The position numbers were made by a program, and so were the translations under genes. A model generated the notes under the pieces. That model had not been told where the DNA came from. It was given only the letters and a program-made list of their open reading frames with translations, and ran no database searches. A stretch of 64,000 bases of DNA, from positions 671,993-735,992 of the forward strand of contig NZ_JAPEMT010000001.1 of NCBI RefSeq assembly GCF_026342435.1. The letters run 5' to 3'. Within the stretch, counting starts at the first letter, position 1. Each line of letters starts with the position of its first letter. Source of the DNA: Streptomyces sp. NBC_00237. GTDB lineage: Bacteria > Actinomycetota > Actinomycetes > Streptomycetales > Streptomycetaceae. Shown here piece after piece: positions 1 to 8,618 of the stretch.

Positions 1-393
1 CGGTTCACCGCCCAGGACCGGACCCTCGCCCCGGCCGGTGAGCACCTCGTGCAGGCCCAATTCCCCATCGGGGAGGGGGAGTCGAAGGCCGTTGGCATCG
101 CGCGCGGCGAGCGGCTCCTCGACCTCGGCATGCCCGGCTGGCGGGACCGTGTCACGTACCGCTCCGAGGCCCTCGCGGCGGGGCGCACCGGCGCCCTCGA
201 CCTGCCCGGCACCACCTGGCGCGACCGGCCCGCGATCGACCGGGGGAACGGGATCTACCTCGCCGGGGACCAAGTCGCCGCGCCGGGGCTGCTCGCCGAA
301 GTCTCGTTCAACAGCGCCCTGGAGGCCGCCTCGCTCGCGATGCGCGCACCCCGTATCCGTACCGCCCGCCCCCTTGACCTCAATCGCGCTTGA
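1..393 (+). CDS. FAD/NAD(P)-dependent oxidoreductase, C-terminal part
   Basis: The reading frame is open from base 1, so the 5' part lies outside the window; about 130 codons remain. The segment GNGIYLAGDQVAAPGLL followed by SFNSALEAASLA is the usual C-terminal FAD-contacting end of phytoene-desaturase or amine-oxidase-like flavoproteins, where the GD contacts the FAD and the last helix caps the flavin. The N-terminal dinucleotide motif is not visible, so substrate and exact family are open. The stop lies 67 bases before the next gene, which runs the same way, so co-transcription is possible. Confidence 0.7.
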   Translation, partial: RFTAQDRTLAPAGEHLVQAQFPIGEGESKAVGIARGERLLDLGMPGWRDRVTYRSEALAAGRTGALDLPGTTWRDRPAIDRGNGIYLAGDQVAAPGLLAEVSFNSALEAASLAMRAPRIRTARPLDLNRA

Positions 394-460
394 GGTGTGA
401 GGGTGATCGAGAAGCGGCCGGAACCTCCACGAACGGCCCCGCGCACTAAGGGAGTTGACC

Positions 461-1477
461 ATGCACGCGATCCGCCTCCACGCCTTCGGTCCCGCCGAGA
501 ACCTCTCGTACGAGCAGACCGAGGACCCGGCCCCCGGCCCCGGCCAGGTGCGGATCGCCGTGACCGCCGCCGGCGTGCACCTCGTCGACACGTCCCTGCG
601 CCGGGGCAACCCCGGCCCCTTCCCCGAGCCGCCCGCCCTCCCCACCGTCCCCGGCCGCGAGGTCGCGGGCACCGTCGACGCGCTCGGCGAGGGCACGGAC
701 CCGTCCTGGCTCGGCCGCCGTGTCGTCGCCCACCTGGGCATGAACCCGGGTGGCTATGCCGAGCTGGCCGTCACCGACGCCGCCAAGCTCCACCCCGTAC
801 CCGAGAACCTCTCCGAGGCCGAGGCCATCGCCATGATCGGCACCGGCCGCACCGCCCTCGGCATCCTCGGCTTCACCGAGGTCACGAACGCGACCGTCGC
901 CGTCGTACCGGCAGCGGCGGGCGGCATCGGGACGCTTCTCGTGCAGTACGTGAAGAACGCGGGCGGGACCGTCATCGGGCTGGCCGGGGGGCCCGCCAAG
1001 GTCGCCCTCGTCGAGAAGAACGGCGCGGACCTCGCCGTCGACTACACCCGCCCGGACTGGCAGGACGAGGTCGCGCAGTTCCTCGCCGAGCGGGGCATCG
1101 GCGGGGCGACGATCGTCTTCGACTCGGTCGGCGGCGACACGGGTCTGGCCGCCGTCGACCTGCTCGCCCCCGGCGGCAAGCACCTCGTCTTCGGCTGGTC
1201 GGGCAAGGGCGTCCACGACGGCGAACCCCTCACCTTCACCGACGCCGAACTCGCCGAGCGCGCCATCACCTCCGAGGTCGTCCTCGGCCCGGTCATGCTG
1301 GCCAAGGCGGGCGGCGGCCCCGACGCCATCCGCATCCTGGAGACCCGCTCCCTGGCCCTGGCCGCCGAGGGCGCGCTCCGCCCGGCCGTCCAGCTCTACC
1401 CGCTCGCGGAGGCGGCCAGGGCGCACGACGACCTGGAGAACCGGCGCACCATCGGCAAGGTCGTCTTGGTCCCGTGA
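461..1477 (+). CDS. Zinc-type MDR family quinone oxidoreductase
   Basis: A 338-residue medium-chain dehydrogenase/reductase. The N-terminal half is the GroES-like substrate domain; the second half is a Rossmann domain with a glycine-rich segment around residue 150 (AAAGGIGTLLVQYVKNAGG) that binds NADPH. The catalytic-zinc cysteines of alcohol dehydrogenases are absent, which points to an NADPH:quinone or enone reductase acting in the cytosol. I use ATG 461 rather than the in-frame TTG at 455 because GGAG at 451-454 is correctly spaced for the ATG. It may serve the same redox role as the flavoprotein upstream, but no pathway can be named. Confidence 0.88.
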   Translation: MHAIRLHAFGPAENLSYEQTEDPAPGPGQVRIAVTAAGVHLVDTSLRRGNPGPFPEPPALPTVPGREVAGTVDALGEGTDPSWLGRRVVAHLGMNPGGYAELAVTDAAKLHPVPENLSEAEAIAMIGTGRTALGILGFTEVTNATVAVVPAAAGGIGTLLVQYVKNAGGTVIGLAGGPAKVALVEKNGADLAVDYTRPDWQDEVAQFLAERGIGGATIVFDSVGGDTGLAAVDLLAPGGKHLVFGWSGKGVHDGEPLTFTDAELAERAITSEVVLGPVMLAKAGGGPDAIRILETRSLALAAEGALRPAVQLYPLAEAARAHDDLENRRTIGKVVLVP

Positions 1478-1524
1478 CCGCCGGGCGGGCCGTCGCCGGG
1501 GCTCCGAGGCGCCGGGGCCCCGCC

Positions 1525-1530
1525 TAGGAT
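1525..1530 (+). promoter_or_regulatory. -10 box TAGGAT of a leaderless gene
   Basis: TAGGAT ends six bases before the ATG of the M1 peptidase and no purine-rich ribosome site fits in between, so transcription probably starts at the A of the start codon. Confidence 0.55.
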
Positions 1531-1536
1531 CGGGGG

Positions 1537-3012
1537 ATGCCCTCCCGCAGCCGCCGCCCCCTCCCGAGCCCCCGCACCACGCTGGCCGCCCCCCTCGCGG
1601 CCCTCCTCCTCGCGGTGTCCGGCTGCACCGGCGAGGGGGTGCCGACCGGCACCCCCGGCACGCACGGCCTGCGCGACTCCCTCTTCCCCAAGCTGGGCAA
1701 CGGCGGCTACGACGTCACCCACTACGCCATCGACCTCGACTACGACCCCGCCGCCCACCGCCTCAAGGGCACCGCCACCCTCACCGCGAAGGCCACCCAG
1801 GGCCTCAGCGCGTTCAACCTCGACCTGGCGGGGCTCAAGGTCGACAGCGCCACCGTCGGGGGCGAGAAGGCCGCCGCCCGTCAGGCCGGTACGGAGCTGA
1901 CCCTGCGGCCCAAGCGGGACCTGCGCGAGGGCGAGACCTTCACGGCGGTCGTGCGGTACTCGGGCACGCCGCAGGTCGTCACGGACGTCGACAAGGCCCG
2001 CGAGGGCTGGCTGCGTTCGGCGGACGGCGAGCTGTCGGTCGCGGTCGGCCAGCCCGCCGGTTCCATGGCCTGGTTCCCGGGCAACAACCACCCCTCCGAC
2101 AAGGCGACGTACGACATCAAGGTGACCGTCCCGGAGGGCCAGAAGGCCATCTCCAACGGGGAGTTGAGGAGTCCGCCCGTCACGTCGAACGGCCGCACCA
2201 CCTTCGACTGGCAGACGCGCGAGCCCATGGCCAGCTACCTCGCCATGGTCGCGGTCGGCGACTTCGCGGTGTGGGAGTCGAAGGCCACCGCCGAGTTCGA
2301 GGCCGACGGGAAGACGCCCAGGCGGACCGTCCCGGTGTACGCGGCGGCCGAGAGGTCCGTCGACGCCGGGAGCCTCGAACTCCGCAAGCAGATCCCGGAC
2401 TTGATGGACTGGGCCGTGACGTACTTCGGCCCGTATCCCTTCGGCTCGATCGGGTCGGTCGTCGTCCCCGAGCAGGACATCGGCTACGCGCTGGAGTCGC
2501 AGACCAAGCCGGTCTACTCAGGCGTCACGGGCAATGACGGCTCACTCGAAGACGCGCAGCTCCACGAGATCGCCCACCAGTGGTTCGGCAACTCCGTCAC
2601 ACCCAGGAGCTGGAAGGACATCTGGCTGAACGAGGGCTTCGCGACGTACGCCGAGTGGCTGTACGAGGAGGACGAGATCGAGGGCGGCGACACGGTGCAG
2701 GAGTCCTTCGAGGCGGCCTTCGCGGTGGACGCCAACTGGGAGTTCCCGCCCGCGAGCCCGCCCGGACCCTCGAAGGTGACGGACGCGCCCGTGTACGAGG
2801 GCGCGGCCATGGTCCTCCACAAGATCCGCCAGGCGGTCGGCGACGACACCTTCTTCGAGATCCTGGAGGAGTGGCCCGCGAAGTACCGGGGGAAGAACGC
2901 GTCGACCGCCGACTTCACCGCGTTCGTCGAGGAGAAGACGGACGCGGATCTGTCGGCGGTCTGGGACGTCTGGCTCTACGGGGGCGAGCGCCCCGCAACT
3001 CCCAACGTCTGA
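1537..3012 (+). CDS. Secreted M1-family metallopeptidase (lipoprotein)
   Basis: A 491-residue zinc aminopeptidase of the M1 (gluzincin) family. The first about 30 residues form a basic, then hydrophobic signal ending in the lipobox VSGC, so the mature protein should be anchored on the outer face of the membrane. The catalytic site is intact: H343-E344-x-x-H347 followed 18 residues later by E366 (NEGFATYAEW). At under 500 residues it lacks the long C-terminal HEAT-like domain of PepN, as do many short actinobacterial M1 enzymes. It would trim peptides outside the cell. It converges on the M4 protease gene with 11 bases between stops. Confidence 0.92.
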   Translation: MPSRSRRPLPSPRTTLAAPLAALLLAVSGCTGEGVPTGTPGTHGLRDSLFPKLGNGGYDVTHYAIDLDYDPAAHRLKGTATLTAKATQGLSAFNLDLAGLKVDSATVGGEKAAARQAGTELTLRPKRDLREGETFTAVVRYSGTPQVVTDVDKAREGWLRSADGELSVAVGQPAGSMAWFPGNNHPSDKATYDIKVTVPEGQKAISNGELRSPPVTSNGRTTFDWQTREPMASYLAMVAVGDFAVWESKATAEFEADGKTPRRTVPVYAAAERSVDAGSLELRKQIPDLMDWAVTYFGPYPFGSIGSVVVPEQDIGYALESQTKPVYSGVTGNDGSLEDAQLHEIAHQWFGNSVTPRSWKDIWLNEGFATYAEWLYEEDEIEGGDTVQESFEAAFAVDANWEFPPASPPGPSKVTDAPVYEGAAMVLHKIRQAVGDDTFFEILEEWPAKYRGKNASTADFTAFVEEKTDADLSAVWDVWLYGGERPATPNV

Positions 3013-3023
3013 CGCCTACTTGA

Positions 3024-4598
3024 TTACTTGACGTTGACCCCGGTCCAGGCGGCGGCCACGGTCTTCGCCTCGACGCCGTCGGCCCCGTACAGGTCGGTCG
3101 CCGCCTTCAGGGTCGCCTCACGGGCGGCCTTGTAGTCGGTCGTCGACGTCATGTAGGTCGACAGCGCCTTGTACCAGATCTTGTATGCCTTGTCCTGGCC
3201 GATGCCGGTGACCTTCGACCCGTCCTTGGTCGGCGAGTCGTACTTCACGCCGTTGATCTCCTTGGCGCCGCTGCCCTCGGCCAGCAGGTAGAAGAAGTGG
3301 TTGGCGATGCCGGACGAGTAGTGCACGTCGACGTCACCCGCCTTCTCGTCCCAGTAGTCGAGCGACTGGCCGTCCTTGCTCGGCTTGTCCATGTAACGGA
3401 GCGGCGAGCCGTCCCCGTTGATGTCGATCTTCTCGCCGATGAGGTAGTCGCCGACGTCCTCCTTGTTCTTGGCGAAGAACTCCACGGCCGCGCCGAAGAT
3501 GTCGGAGGTCGCCTCGTTGAGGCCGCCGGACTCGCCCGCGTACTCAAGGTTCGCGGTCGCGGCCGTCAGGCCGTGGCTCATCTCGTGCGCGGCGACGTCG
3601 ATCGAGGTCAGCGGCTTCTTGTCGCCCTCGCCGTCGCCGTACGTCATGCAGAAGCAGCTGTCGTCCCAGAAGGCGTTGACGTACGCCTTGCCGTAGTGGA
3701 CGCGGGAGTAGGCGGCCTTGCCGTCACCGGCGATGCCGTTGCGGCCCAGCTCGGCCTTGTAGAAGTCCCAGGTCATGGCCGCGCCGTAGGCGGCGTCGGC
3801 GGCGGCGGTCTGGGCGTCGTCCGGCTTGCCGGTGCCCCACTTGTCGTCGGCGTCGGTGAAGAGCGTGCCGGTGCCGGACTGCCCGCCCTTGAGGTCGTAC
3901 GTCTTGTGCCCGCCGCGCTCGCCGTCGGTCAGGTCGAAGCCCGAGCCGCCCTTCGTCGAGGTCAGCGGCACCTCACCGCTGTACATGCTGCTGCCGGTGC
4001 CCGTCTCGATCTCGTCGAACGAGTACAGCGTCTTGCCGGTGTTGGCATCGGTGACGGTGTGCAGCCTGCTCGGCGTGCCGTCCTTCTTCGTGCCCGTCTT
4101 CACGGTCTCGAAGGCGAGGACGGGCGTGCCCTTGAGCGCGAAGATCACCTTGCGGGCGGCGGCCGCCGACTTCAGCTTCGGCGTCGTCGACGCCACGGCT
4201 ATCTTCGCGTCGGTCGCCTTGTCGACGCCCTTGAGCTTTCCGCCCTTGGCGACGTGCGTGACGAGGTCACCGCCGAGGACGGGCAGTCCGTCGTACGTCC
4301 GCTCGTAACGGGTGTGCACCGTCCCGTTCGCGTCCTTGATGACATCGCGCGCGACGAGCTTCTCACCCGCGCCGAGCCCGAGGCTTCTGGCCGCCGAACC
4401 GGCGTTGACCTGGGCGGATGCGATGGCGGTCGCCCGTACGGCGGCGGCGGAGGCGGAGGCCGTGGGGACCTGTGCCTGCTGCGCCTTCTCGGGGGCGGCG
4501 GTGGCGGTACCGGCCTGGACGCCGACGACGACCATGGCGGCTGCGGCGGCGAGGGCCGCGGCGCGGACAGAGTTCTTCCGTGAAACGTGGGGGGTCAT
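3024..4598 (-). CDS. Secreted M4 family (thermolysin-like) metalloprotease
   Basis: A 524-residue preproprotease. A Sec-type signal (basic start, Ala/Val-rich core, AxA site) is followed by an FTP/PepSY propeptide of about 170 residues, then the thermolysin catalytic domain. HEMSH (about residues 333-340) with the downstream glutamate in NEATSDIFG ligates zinc, and VHYSSGI supplies the usual active-site histidine. It is secreted as a zymogen and self-processed to digest extracellular protein. A longer frame reaches 4655, but the ATG at 4598 has GGAGAG at good distance, so I start there. The 280-base upstream gap to the ASCH gene is comparatively AT-rich and should hold its promoter. Confidence 0.94.
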   Translation of the reverse strand: MTPHVSRKNSVRAAALAAAAAMVVVGVQAGTATAAPEKAQQAQVPTASASAAAVRATAIASAQVNAGSAARSLGLGAGEKLVARDVIKDANGTVHTRYERTYDGLPVLGGDLVTHVAKGGKLKGVDKATDAKIAVASTTPKLKSAAAARKVIFALKGTPVLAFETVKTGTKKDGTPSRLHTVTDANTGKTLYSFDEIETGTGSSMYSGEVPLTSTKGGSGFDLTDGERGGHKTYDLKGGQSGTGTLFTDADDKWGTGKPDDAQTAAADAAYGAAMTWDFYKAELGRNGIAGDGKAAYSRVHYGKAYVNAFWDDSCFCMTYGDGEGDKKPLTSIDVAAHEMSHGLTAATANLEYAGESGGLNEATSDIFGAAVEFFAKNKEDVGDYLIGEKIDINGDGSPLRYMDKPSKDGQSLDYWDEKAGDVDVHYSSGIANHFFYLLAEGSGAKEINGVKYDSPTKDGSKVTGIGQDKAYKIWYKALSTYMTSTTDYKAAREATLKAATDLYGADGVEAKTVAAAWTGVNVK

Positions 4599-4867
4599 GC
4601 GCTCTCCATCACTCGTTCCGTGGGGGGTATGAGCTGAGCGATGTGAGAGTGACACTGATCGGCAGGGGATGACCGTGTGCCGACAATTGCCTCACAACTT
4701 TTTGACCATCTCTTGCCTCTTGATCGTCCGTTGAGAGTCCATTTGTGGCGGAGTCTGCCCGATATTCGGTCAACGGGTGTGGGTTGGAGGGGAGTTGTGG
4801 TTACCCGTGGTAGGTGCCGCGTCCCGACTCGCCCGTAAATGCGAGAGCCCTCCGAAGGCAGGCTCCG

Positions 4868-4873
4868 TAACCT
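4868..4873 (+). promoter_or_regulatory. -10 box TAACCT of a leaderless gene
   Basis: TAACCT is seven bases before the chosen ATG of the ASCH gene, and no ribosome site is present. This supports a leaderless start at 4881 rather than the in-frame ATG at 4839. Confidence 0.4.
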
Positions 4874-4880
4874 GCACGGC

Positions 4881-5300
4881 ATGGACCTCAACGCCCTCCC
4901 CGTCATGGAATTCGCCTTCCCCGGCCCGCTCCGGGACCAACTGGTCGCCGCGATCCTGTCCGGTGAGAAGACCTCCACCACGGGTCTCGTACTGGACTAC
5001 GAGCTGGCCGGTGATCCCCTGCCCCGGCCGGGCGACCGGACGGCCGTGGTGGACTCCGACGGCCGCCGGGTCGCAGCGATCGAGACGACCGAGGTCCGGA
5101 TCCTCCGCCTCGCGGACGTCGACCTGCAACACGCCGTCGACGAGGGTGAGGGCTTCACCTCCGTGGCGGACTGGCGCACCGGCCACGAGTCCTTCTGGCA
5201 CAGTGCGGAGATGCGGGCGGAACTGGGCGACCCGGAGTTCACGGTCGACGACGACACGATGGTGGTGGCCCAGAACTTCCGGCTGCTGCACACGGCCTGA
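4881..5300 (+). CDS. ASCH domain protein
   Basis: A 139-residue protein whose whole length fits the ASCH fold (a PUA-like beta barrel): the GEKTSTTG motif near residue 30, the strand around TAVVDSDGRRVAAIETTEVRI, and the ...GEGFTSVADWRTGHESFW helix with the conserved GEGF and W. Family members bind RNA or small nucleobase-like ligands, and some are amidohydrolases acting on acetylated cytidine; which applies here cannot be told. It is a single gene facing the start of the accessory block and converging on the methyltransferase gene. Confidence 0.8.
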   Translation: MDLNALPVMEFAFPGPLRDQLVAAILSGEKTSTTGLVLDYELAGDPLPRPGDRTAVVDSDGRRVAAIETTEVRILRLADVDLQHAVDEGEGFTSVADWRTGHESFWHSAEMRAELGDPEFTVDDDTMVVAQNFRLLHTA

Positions 5301-5334
5301 GGTCAGGCGGTAGTGGCGTCGACACGGGCCTCCG

Positions 5335-6492
5335 TCAGCGAGCGTGATGGAGGGTACGAACGACCTTCGCCGGGGTGTCGAGCCACACGCACTCCTCCGT
5401 CCGCGTCACGTTGAGCCCCGCCCGGTCGCGCCCGGGACGGCCGAGGCGGGCCCAGGCCCGGTGCGCCGCCTCCACTTCGTCCCACAGTCGCCGCGGCCCG
5501 TACTGCCCCACCTCATATGTCTCCCGGTCCGGTACGAACTCGACAGCGGCCCACGACGAACGGTCGTCCGCCAGCACCCACAACGTCGCCTCCCCACTGC
5601 CGTCATCGGCTTCCGCCAGCAGGTACCAGGCATCCGGCAGTTCCAGCCCTACCCAGAATTGGGCGTCCGCGTCCGCCGCCAGGACACGCGGGCACAGTTG
5701 TGTCCTACCTGTCTGCTCCTTCCCCCGGTGGTGCAGGAAGTCGGCCAGGAATCCGCGTGGGGGGCGGTTGTTGCGGCTCCGCATGAACGCCGGATATCCG
5801 CTGAACCGCCCCTGGGCGACCGGTGGATCGGCCCTCCTCCTGCGTACCTCCAGCGTCGCGAACGAGTACGGGAAGAAGCTCCCGCCCCAGGGCGTTACGA
5901 TCCGCCCGTCCGGGGCGACACTCTGCTCGACCCATGCGTACGGGACCGACGGCACTGCATAGGTGGCGACCACCCGGTCGTACGGAGCACAGTCCGCCCA
6001 TCCGGCGTCCCCATCGCCGCACACCACCCGGGACCGGAACCCGGCCTCCGCGAGGTTCTTTGCGGCGGCCTCCGCGAGCACGGGATCGATCTCCACGGAG
6101 GTCACCCGGTCGTCGCCCAGTCGGCGCGCGAGCCAGGCCGCGTGATAGCCGGTACCGGTGCCCAGCTCCAGTACGTGATGCCCGTCCCGTACGTCGAGCA
6201 GCCCGAGCATCTGCAACATCAGCGAGGGGGAGGAACTGGACGAGGTGGGTAGCCGGTAGGCCCCTTCGTCGGGCTCCCGTCCGTCGTTCACCTGCGTGAT
6301 CAGGGGCAGGTCGTCGTAGGCGGCAGCCAGCCAGGCATTCGGGTCGTCCTGGCGCGAAACGGTTCTGGACGGAGTCTCCACCACTTCCGGCAGGAACGCG
6401 GCCCGGGGCACGGAGGCGACCACCTCGCGCCAACTCGATTCCACAGTCGCCTTGTTGGTGAGAATTCGTAGCAGCTCTTCGGGTGAGCTCAC
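5335..6492 (-). CDS. PIMT-family (protein L-isoaspartate) methyltransferase, possible peptide-modifying enzyme
   Basis: A 385-residue SAM-dependent methyltransferase. Residues 1-40 and the PTSSSSSPSLMLQML segment (about 82-96) match the substrate loop of protein-L-isoaspartate O-methyltransferases; motif I is VLELGTGTGYH (107-117), followed by VTSVEIDP. About 150 extra residues after the catalytic domain exceed a housekeeping PIMT (about 220 residues) and resemble the extensions of PIMT homologs that act on RiPP precursors. It starts with GTG inside a four-base GTGA overlap with the upstream small gene, whose last codons form its ribosome site (GGGAAGGGAAAG), so the two should be translationally coupled. 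No ATP-grasp, lanthionine synthetase or radical-SAM partner is nearby. The family call is firm; the peptide role is inferred. Confidence 0.85.
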   Translation of the reverse strand: MSSPEELLRILTNKATVESSWREVVASVPRAAFLPEVVETPSRTVSRQDDPNAWLAAAYDDLPLITQVNDGREPDEGAYRLPTSSSSSPSLMLQMLGLLDVRDGHHVLELGTGTGYHAAWLARRLGDDRVTSVEIDPVLAEAAAKNLAEAGFRSRVVCGDGDAGWADCAPYDRVVATYAVPSVPYAWVEQSVAPDGRIVTPWGGSFFPYSFATLEVRRRRADPPVAQGRFSGYPAFMRSRNNRPPRGFLADFLHHRGKEQTGRTQLCPRVLAADADAQFWVGLELPDAWYLLAEADDGSGEATLWVLADDRSSWAAVEFVPDRETYEVGQYGPRRLWDEVEAAHRAWARLGRPGRDRAGLNVTRTEECVWLDTPAKVVRTLHHAR

Positions 6493-6854
6493 TTTCCCTT
6501 CCCTTCATCCTTCTTCGGCGGATTCGAGACGGGACGGTTCCACTGTCCGTCCGACTCGCGGGGCGACTGCTGCTTGTCCCCGTCGGACCCGCCCTTGCCG
6601 TCACCGTGTGTGCCCATGCGTGGGCTGCCGGGCCGGAGGGCTTGGGCGAGTCGGAGGGCTTCTCCGGCGTGGAGACGGCCGAGCTCGACCAGGGGGCGAC
6701 CAGAAGTCGCGCCGGTCAGGTCGATCCGCAGCGAGGGGAGGGTGACCTGCGCGGCGGTGAGGGCCTGAGTGAGGAGGTCGACGGCGTGCTGGGCCTCGGC
6801 GAGGGCGGACTTGACGGTGCCGTGTGGGGCGACCGGTGTGTTGGCCATGCTCAT
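6489..6854 (-). CDS. Small protein with Lys/Asp-Gly tail; candidate substrate of the PIMT homolog
   Basis: 121 residues of no characterised family. Residues 20-75 form an Ala/Leu-rich helical part (ALTAAQVTLPSL, PLVELGRLHAGEALRLAQALR) that is clearly homologous to the 77-residue protein at 39532-39765. After residue 77 it adds a 45-residue Gly/Lys/Asp tail absent from the paralog. The tail has three Asp-Gly pairs (D85, D91, D102), the sequence most prone to aspartimide formation, and ends KKDEGKGK. It begins 15 bases after the XRE gene and overlaps the methyltransferase start by four bases. Leader-plus-core architecture next to a PIMT suggests a modified peptide precursor; it could equally be a small partner protein with a disordered tail. 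Confidence 0.65.
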   Translation of the reverse strand: MSMANTPVAPHGTVKSALAEAQHAVDLLTQALTAAQVTLPSLRIDLTGATSGRPLVELGRLHAGEALRLAQALRPGSPRMGTHGDGKGGSDGDKQQSPRESDGQWNRPVSNPPKKDEGKGK

Positions 6855-6869
6855 GAGGCTAGAAGCGGG

Positions 6870-7787
6870 TCATGTTGCCGTTCTACGTTCTTGCGCGAGC
6901 TTGCATGCGGGCTTTTCGAGCGCGGCGATTGCCTCCGTGATGAGAGAGCGCGCCGCCGCCCCGTGGACGGCCATCGGGGACAGCTTGGCAAAGGCTTTCG
7001 CGTAGACGGCTACTTCGCTGGGTGCAGTGACGTTCACAGCGGCGGTCAGCAACTCCACGCTCACCCTGTGTCCGTCAAACAGGTAGAAGGCTTCGAGTGG
7101 CCAGACGCGTCGACTCGCGGTGAAGGGAATGATCCCGAGGCTGACGTTCGGCAGGGCCATGACGGCGAGCAGGTAGCCAAGCTGGCCAGCCATCGTCCGG
7201 GCGTCGCCGATGCGGTAGCGCAGAACCGTCTCTTCTACGAGGAAGGCGAACCGGCGCTTGCCGTCCTGGACGACGTGCGAACGTGCCACACGCGCGGCGG
7301 CGGCCTCAGGGGAGTCGTCGGGGGTGTCCTGGAACGTGGCGATCGTCGACAGCAGCGCGGTCGCGTAAGCCTCGGTTTGGAGCATTCCCGGCACGACGTT
7401 GGAGCAGTACACCCGAAAGCTGTGGGTCCCTTCGTACAGCGGGACTATCTCCTCCTGAGCGCGACGCATACCGTGCCGGTGAAGCCGCTTCCAGTGCACG
7501 TACATCTGGTCGGCCTGCTGGTTGGCGGCCACCAGGTCAGGGGCCTGGTCCTCGGCATCACATGCCGTGCACCAAGCCCTGACATCCGCATCGGACGGCG
7601 GGGTCTTGGCGTGCTCGATGCGGGAGGACTTCGCCGGGCTCCAACCGCACCGCAGTGCCAGATCGCGGCCCGACAGCCCAGCCGCACGACGTAGTTCCCC
7701 CAGCCGAGCGGCGAGGGCTTCGCGGGCTGCTTGTGCGGCGGACGAGGCTGCGGGCAAGGCGAGGCTTCCAGTGGACGATGCGGTCAG
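6870..7787 (-). CDS. XRE-family regulator with DUF5753-type sensor domain
   Basis: About 305 residues. An N-terminal helix-turn-helix (LGELRRAAGLSGRDLALRCG with SPAKSSRIE as recognition helix) is followed by the long alpha/beta domain common to Streptomyces XRE regulators of the Scr1/DUF5753 type (QADQMYVHWKR, YCSNVVPGMLQTEAYA, VEETVLRYRIG). Such proteins usually sit beside small DUF397 or DUF6879 partners, as here. No ATG or GTG lies near the expected start: I use CTG at 7787, which overlaps the preceding gene's TGA as CTGA; the open frame extends to 7898, and a TTG 12 codons further in is an alternative. It probably controls this five-gene operon. Confidence 0.85.
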   Translation of the reverse strand: MTASSTGSLALPAASSAAQAAREALAARLGELRRAAGLSGRDLALRCGWSPAKSSRIEHAKTPPSDADVRAWCTACDAEDQAPDLVAANQQADQMYVHWKRLHRHGMRRAQEEIVPLYEGTHSFRVYCSNVVPGMLQTEAYATALLSTIATFQDTPDDSPEAAAARVARSHVVQDGKRRFAFLVEETVLRYRIGDARTMAGQLGYLLAVMALPNVSLGIIPFTASRRVWPLEAFYLFDGHRVSVELLTAAVNVTAPSEVAVYAKAFAKLSPMAVHGAAARSLITEAIAALEKPACKLAQERRTAT

Positions 7788-8317
7788 ACCGCGTACTTTG
7801 CGTGCGGGATGCCATGCTCCCAGACGAGCCCGAAGGCTCGGGCGGCGAGTTCGATCACTTCGGGTTCCGTGCGCATCTCCCACTTCGGGTCGGCCCAACC
7901 TCCGTCGCCGGAGAAGTGGTTGAACAGTACTGCGGTGCGGTCGAAGAGCCAGAAGTCGTTACCCGGCAAGGGGATGGCCGAAGCCAGCCTCCGAGGCAGC
8001 CAGCGCACTTCTTCCCCGGCGAGCACGTTGACCGATGCGCCCGCGTGTTCGTAGCGGATGTACTCGGTCACCGGTTCGGAGACGATGCGGGCCCGCCGTA
8101 CGGTTACGCCCCGAGCCACAGTGCGGCCGATCAGGTCGACCCACGGAGCCCAGTAGGCCGAGTCAGGGTCGGTGTCGCGTTCCCCGGTGTTGCGCCAGTG
8201 CTCGAAGTCGGATGCTTCGTCGCCCACGTCGTAGGTGTCACGCATCTCCAAGTGGAATGCGGAGTGCTCGGCGGCGGCGAGCAGTGCTTCAAAGCTGGGA
8301 GCGTCGTTCTGCGACAT
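7784..8317 (-). CDS. DUF6879 family protein
   Basis: 177 residues with the hallmarks of DUF6879: an N-terminal HLEMRDTY.. segment, WVDLIGRTVARGVTVRRARIVSEP in the middle, and the C-terminal LFNHFSGDG and GIPHAKY motifs. Family proteins are cytosolic, of unknown activity, and almost always encoded next to XRE/DUF5753 regulators, with which they are thought to pair. The ATG at 8317 follows AGGAAGG at six or seven bases; GTG at 8320 is the alternative. It overlaps the end of the upstream gene by 29 bases and the XRE start by four, so all three are probably coupled. Confidence 0.82.
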   Translation of the reverse strand: MSQNDAPSFEALLAAAEHSAFHLEMRDTYDVGDEASDFEHWRNTGERDTDPDSAYWAPWVDLIGRTVARGVTVRRARIVSEPVTEYIRYEHAGASVNVLAGEEVRWLPRRLASAIPLPGNDFWLFDRTAVLFNHFSGDGGWADPKWEMRTEPEVIELAARAFGLVWEHGIPHAKYAV

Positions 8318-8549
8318 CACACGCCTTCCTGATGATGGACACCATGCGGGCCGGAACTCGAATCACGGCCTCGTGCGGCGGAATGCCGGGCGCGTGACCG
8401 GGCGCTTCGAACCTGGCGCACTCGGCCTGGAGTTCAGCGCTGGGCTTCCATCCCTGGAACACGAGCTCCGCCGTCTCCTCGTCCACCCACACGGTGGGGG
8501 AACCCTGCTGGCCGGTGTCCGGGTCGATTCCGACGAACTTTAGTCTCAC
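8289..8549 (-). CDS. Small conserved protein, first gene of the XRE/PIMT operon
   Basis: 86 residues beginning RLKFVGIDPDTGQQGSPTVW, followed by ELVFQGWKP and an HEAVIRVPARMV segment. I recognise this pattern from small Streptomyces proteins lying next to DUF6879 and XRE genes, but know no function. It looks like a small all-beta domain with a short C-terminal helix. GTG 8549 is chosen because GGGAG precedes it by seven bases; the frame stays open to 8759 without another convincing ribosome site. It is first in the operon, about 34 bases after the predicted transcription start. Confidence 0.65.
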   Translation of the reverse strand: MRLKFVGIDPDTGQQGSPTVWVDEETAELVFQGWKPSAELQAECARFEAPGHAPGIPPHEAVIRVPARMVSIIRKACDVAERRSQL

Positions 8550-8589
8550 GGTGATCTCCCGAGTCCGGTCGATTGCGCGTCGTTGCACG

Positions 8590-8618
8590 ACCATCACTTG
8601 CTGGCGAGTCCTCGTCAA
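8590..8618 (-). promoter_or_regulatory. Predicted promoter of the XRE/PIMT operon
   Basis: On the minus strand TTGACG (8618-8613) and GATGGT (8595-8590) are separated by exactly 17 bases, a reasonable housekeeping-sigma promoter, placing the start about 34 bases before GTG 8549. Confidence 0.5.
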
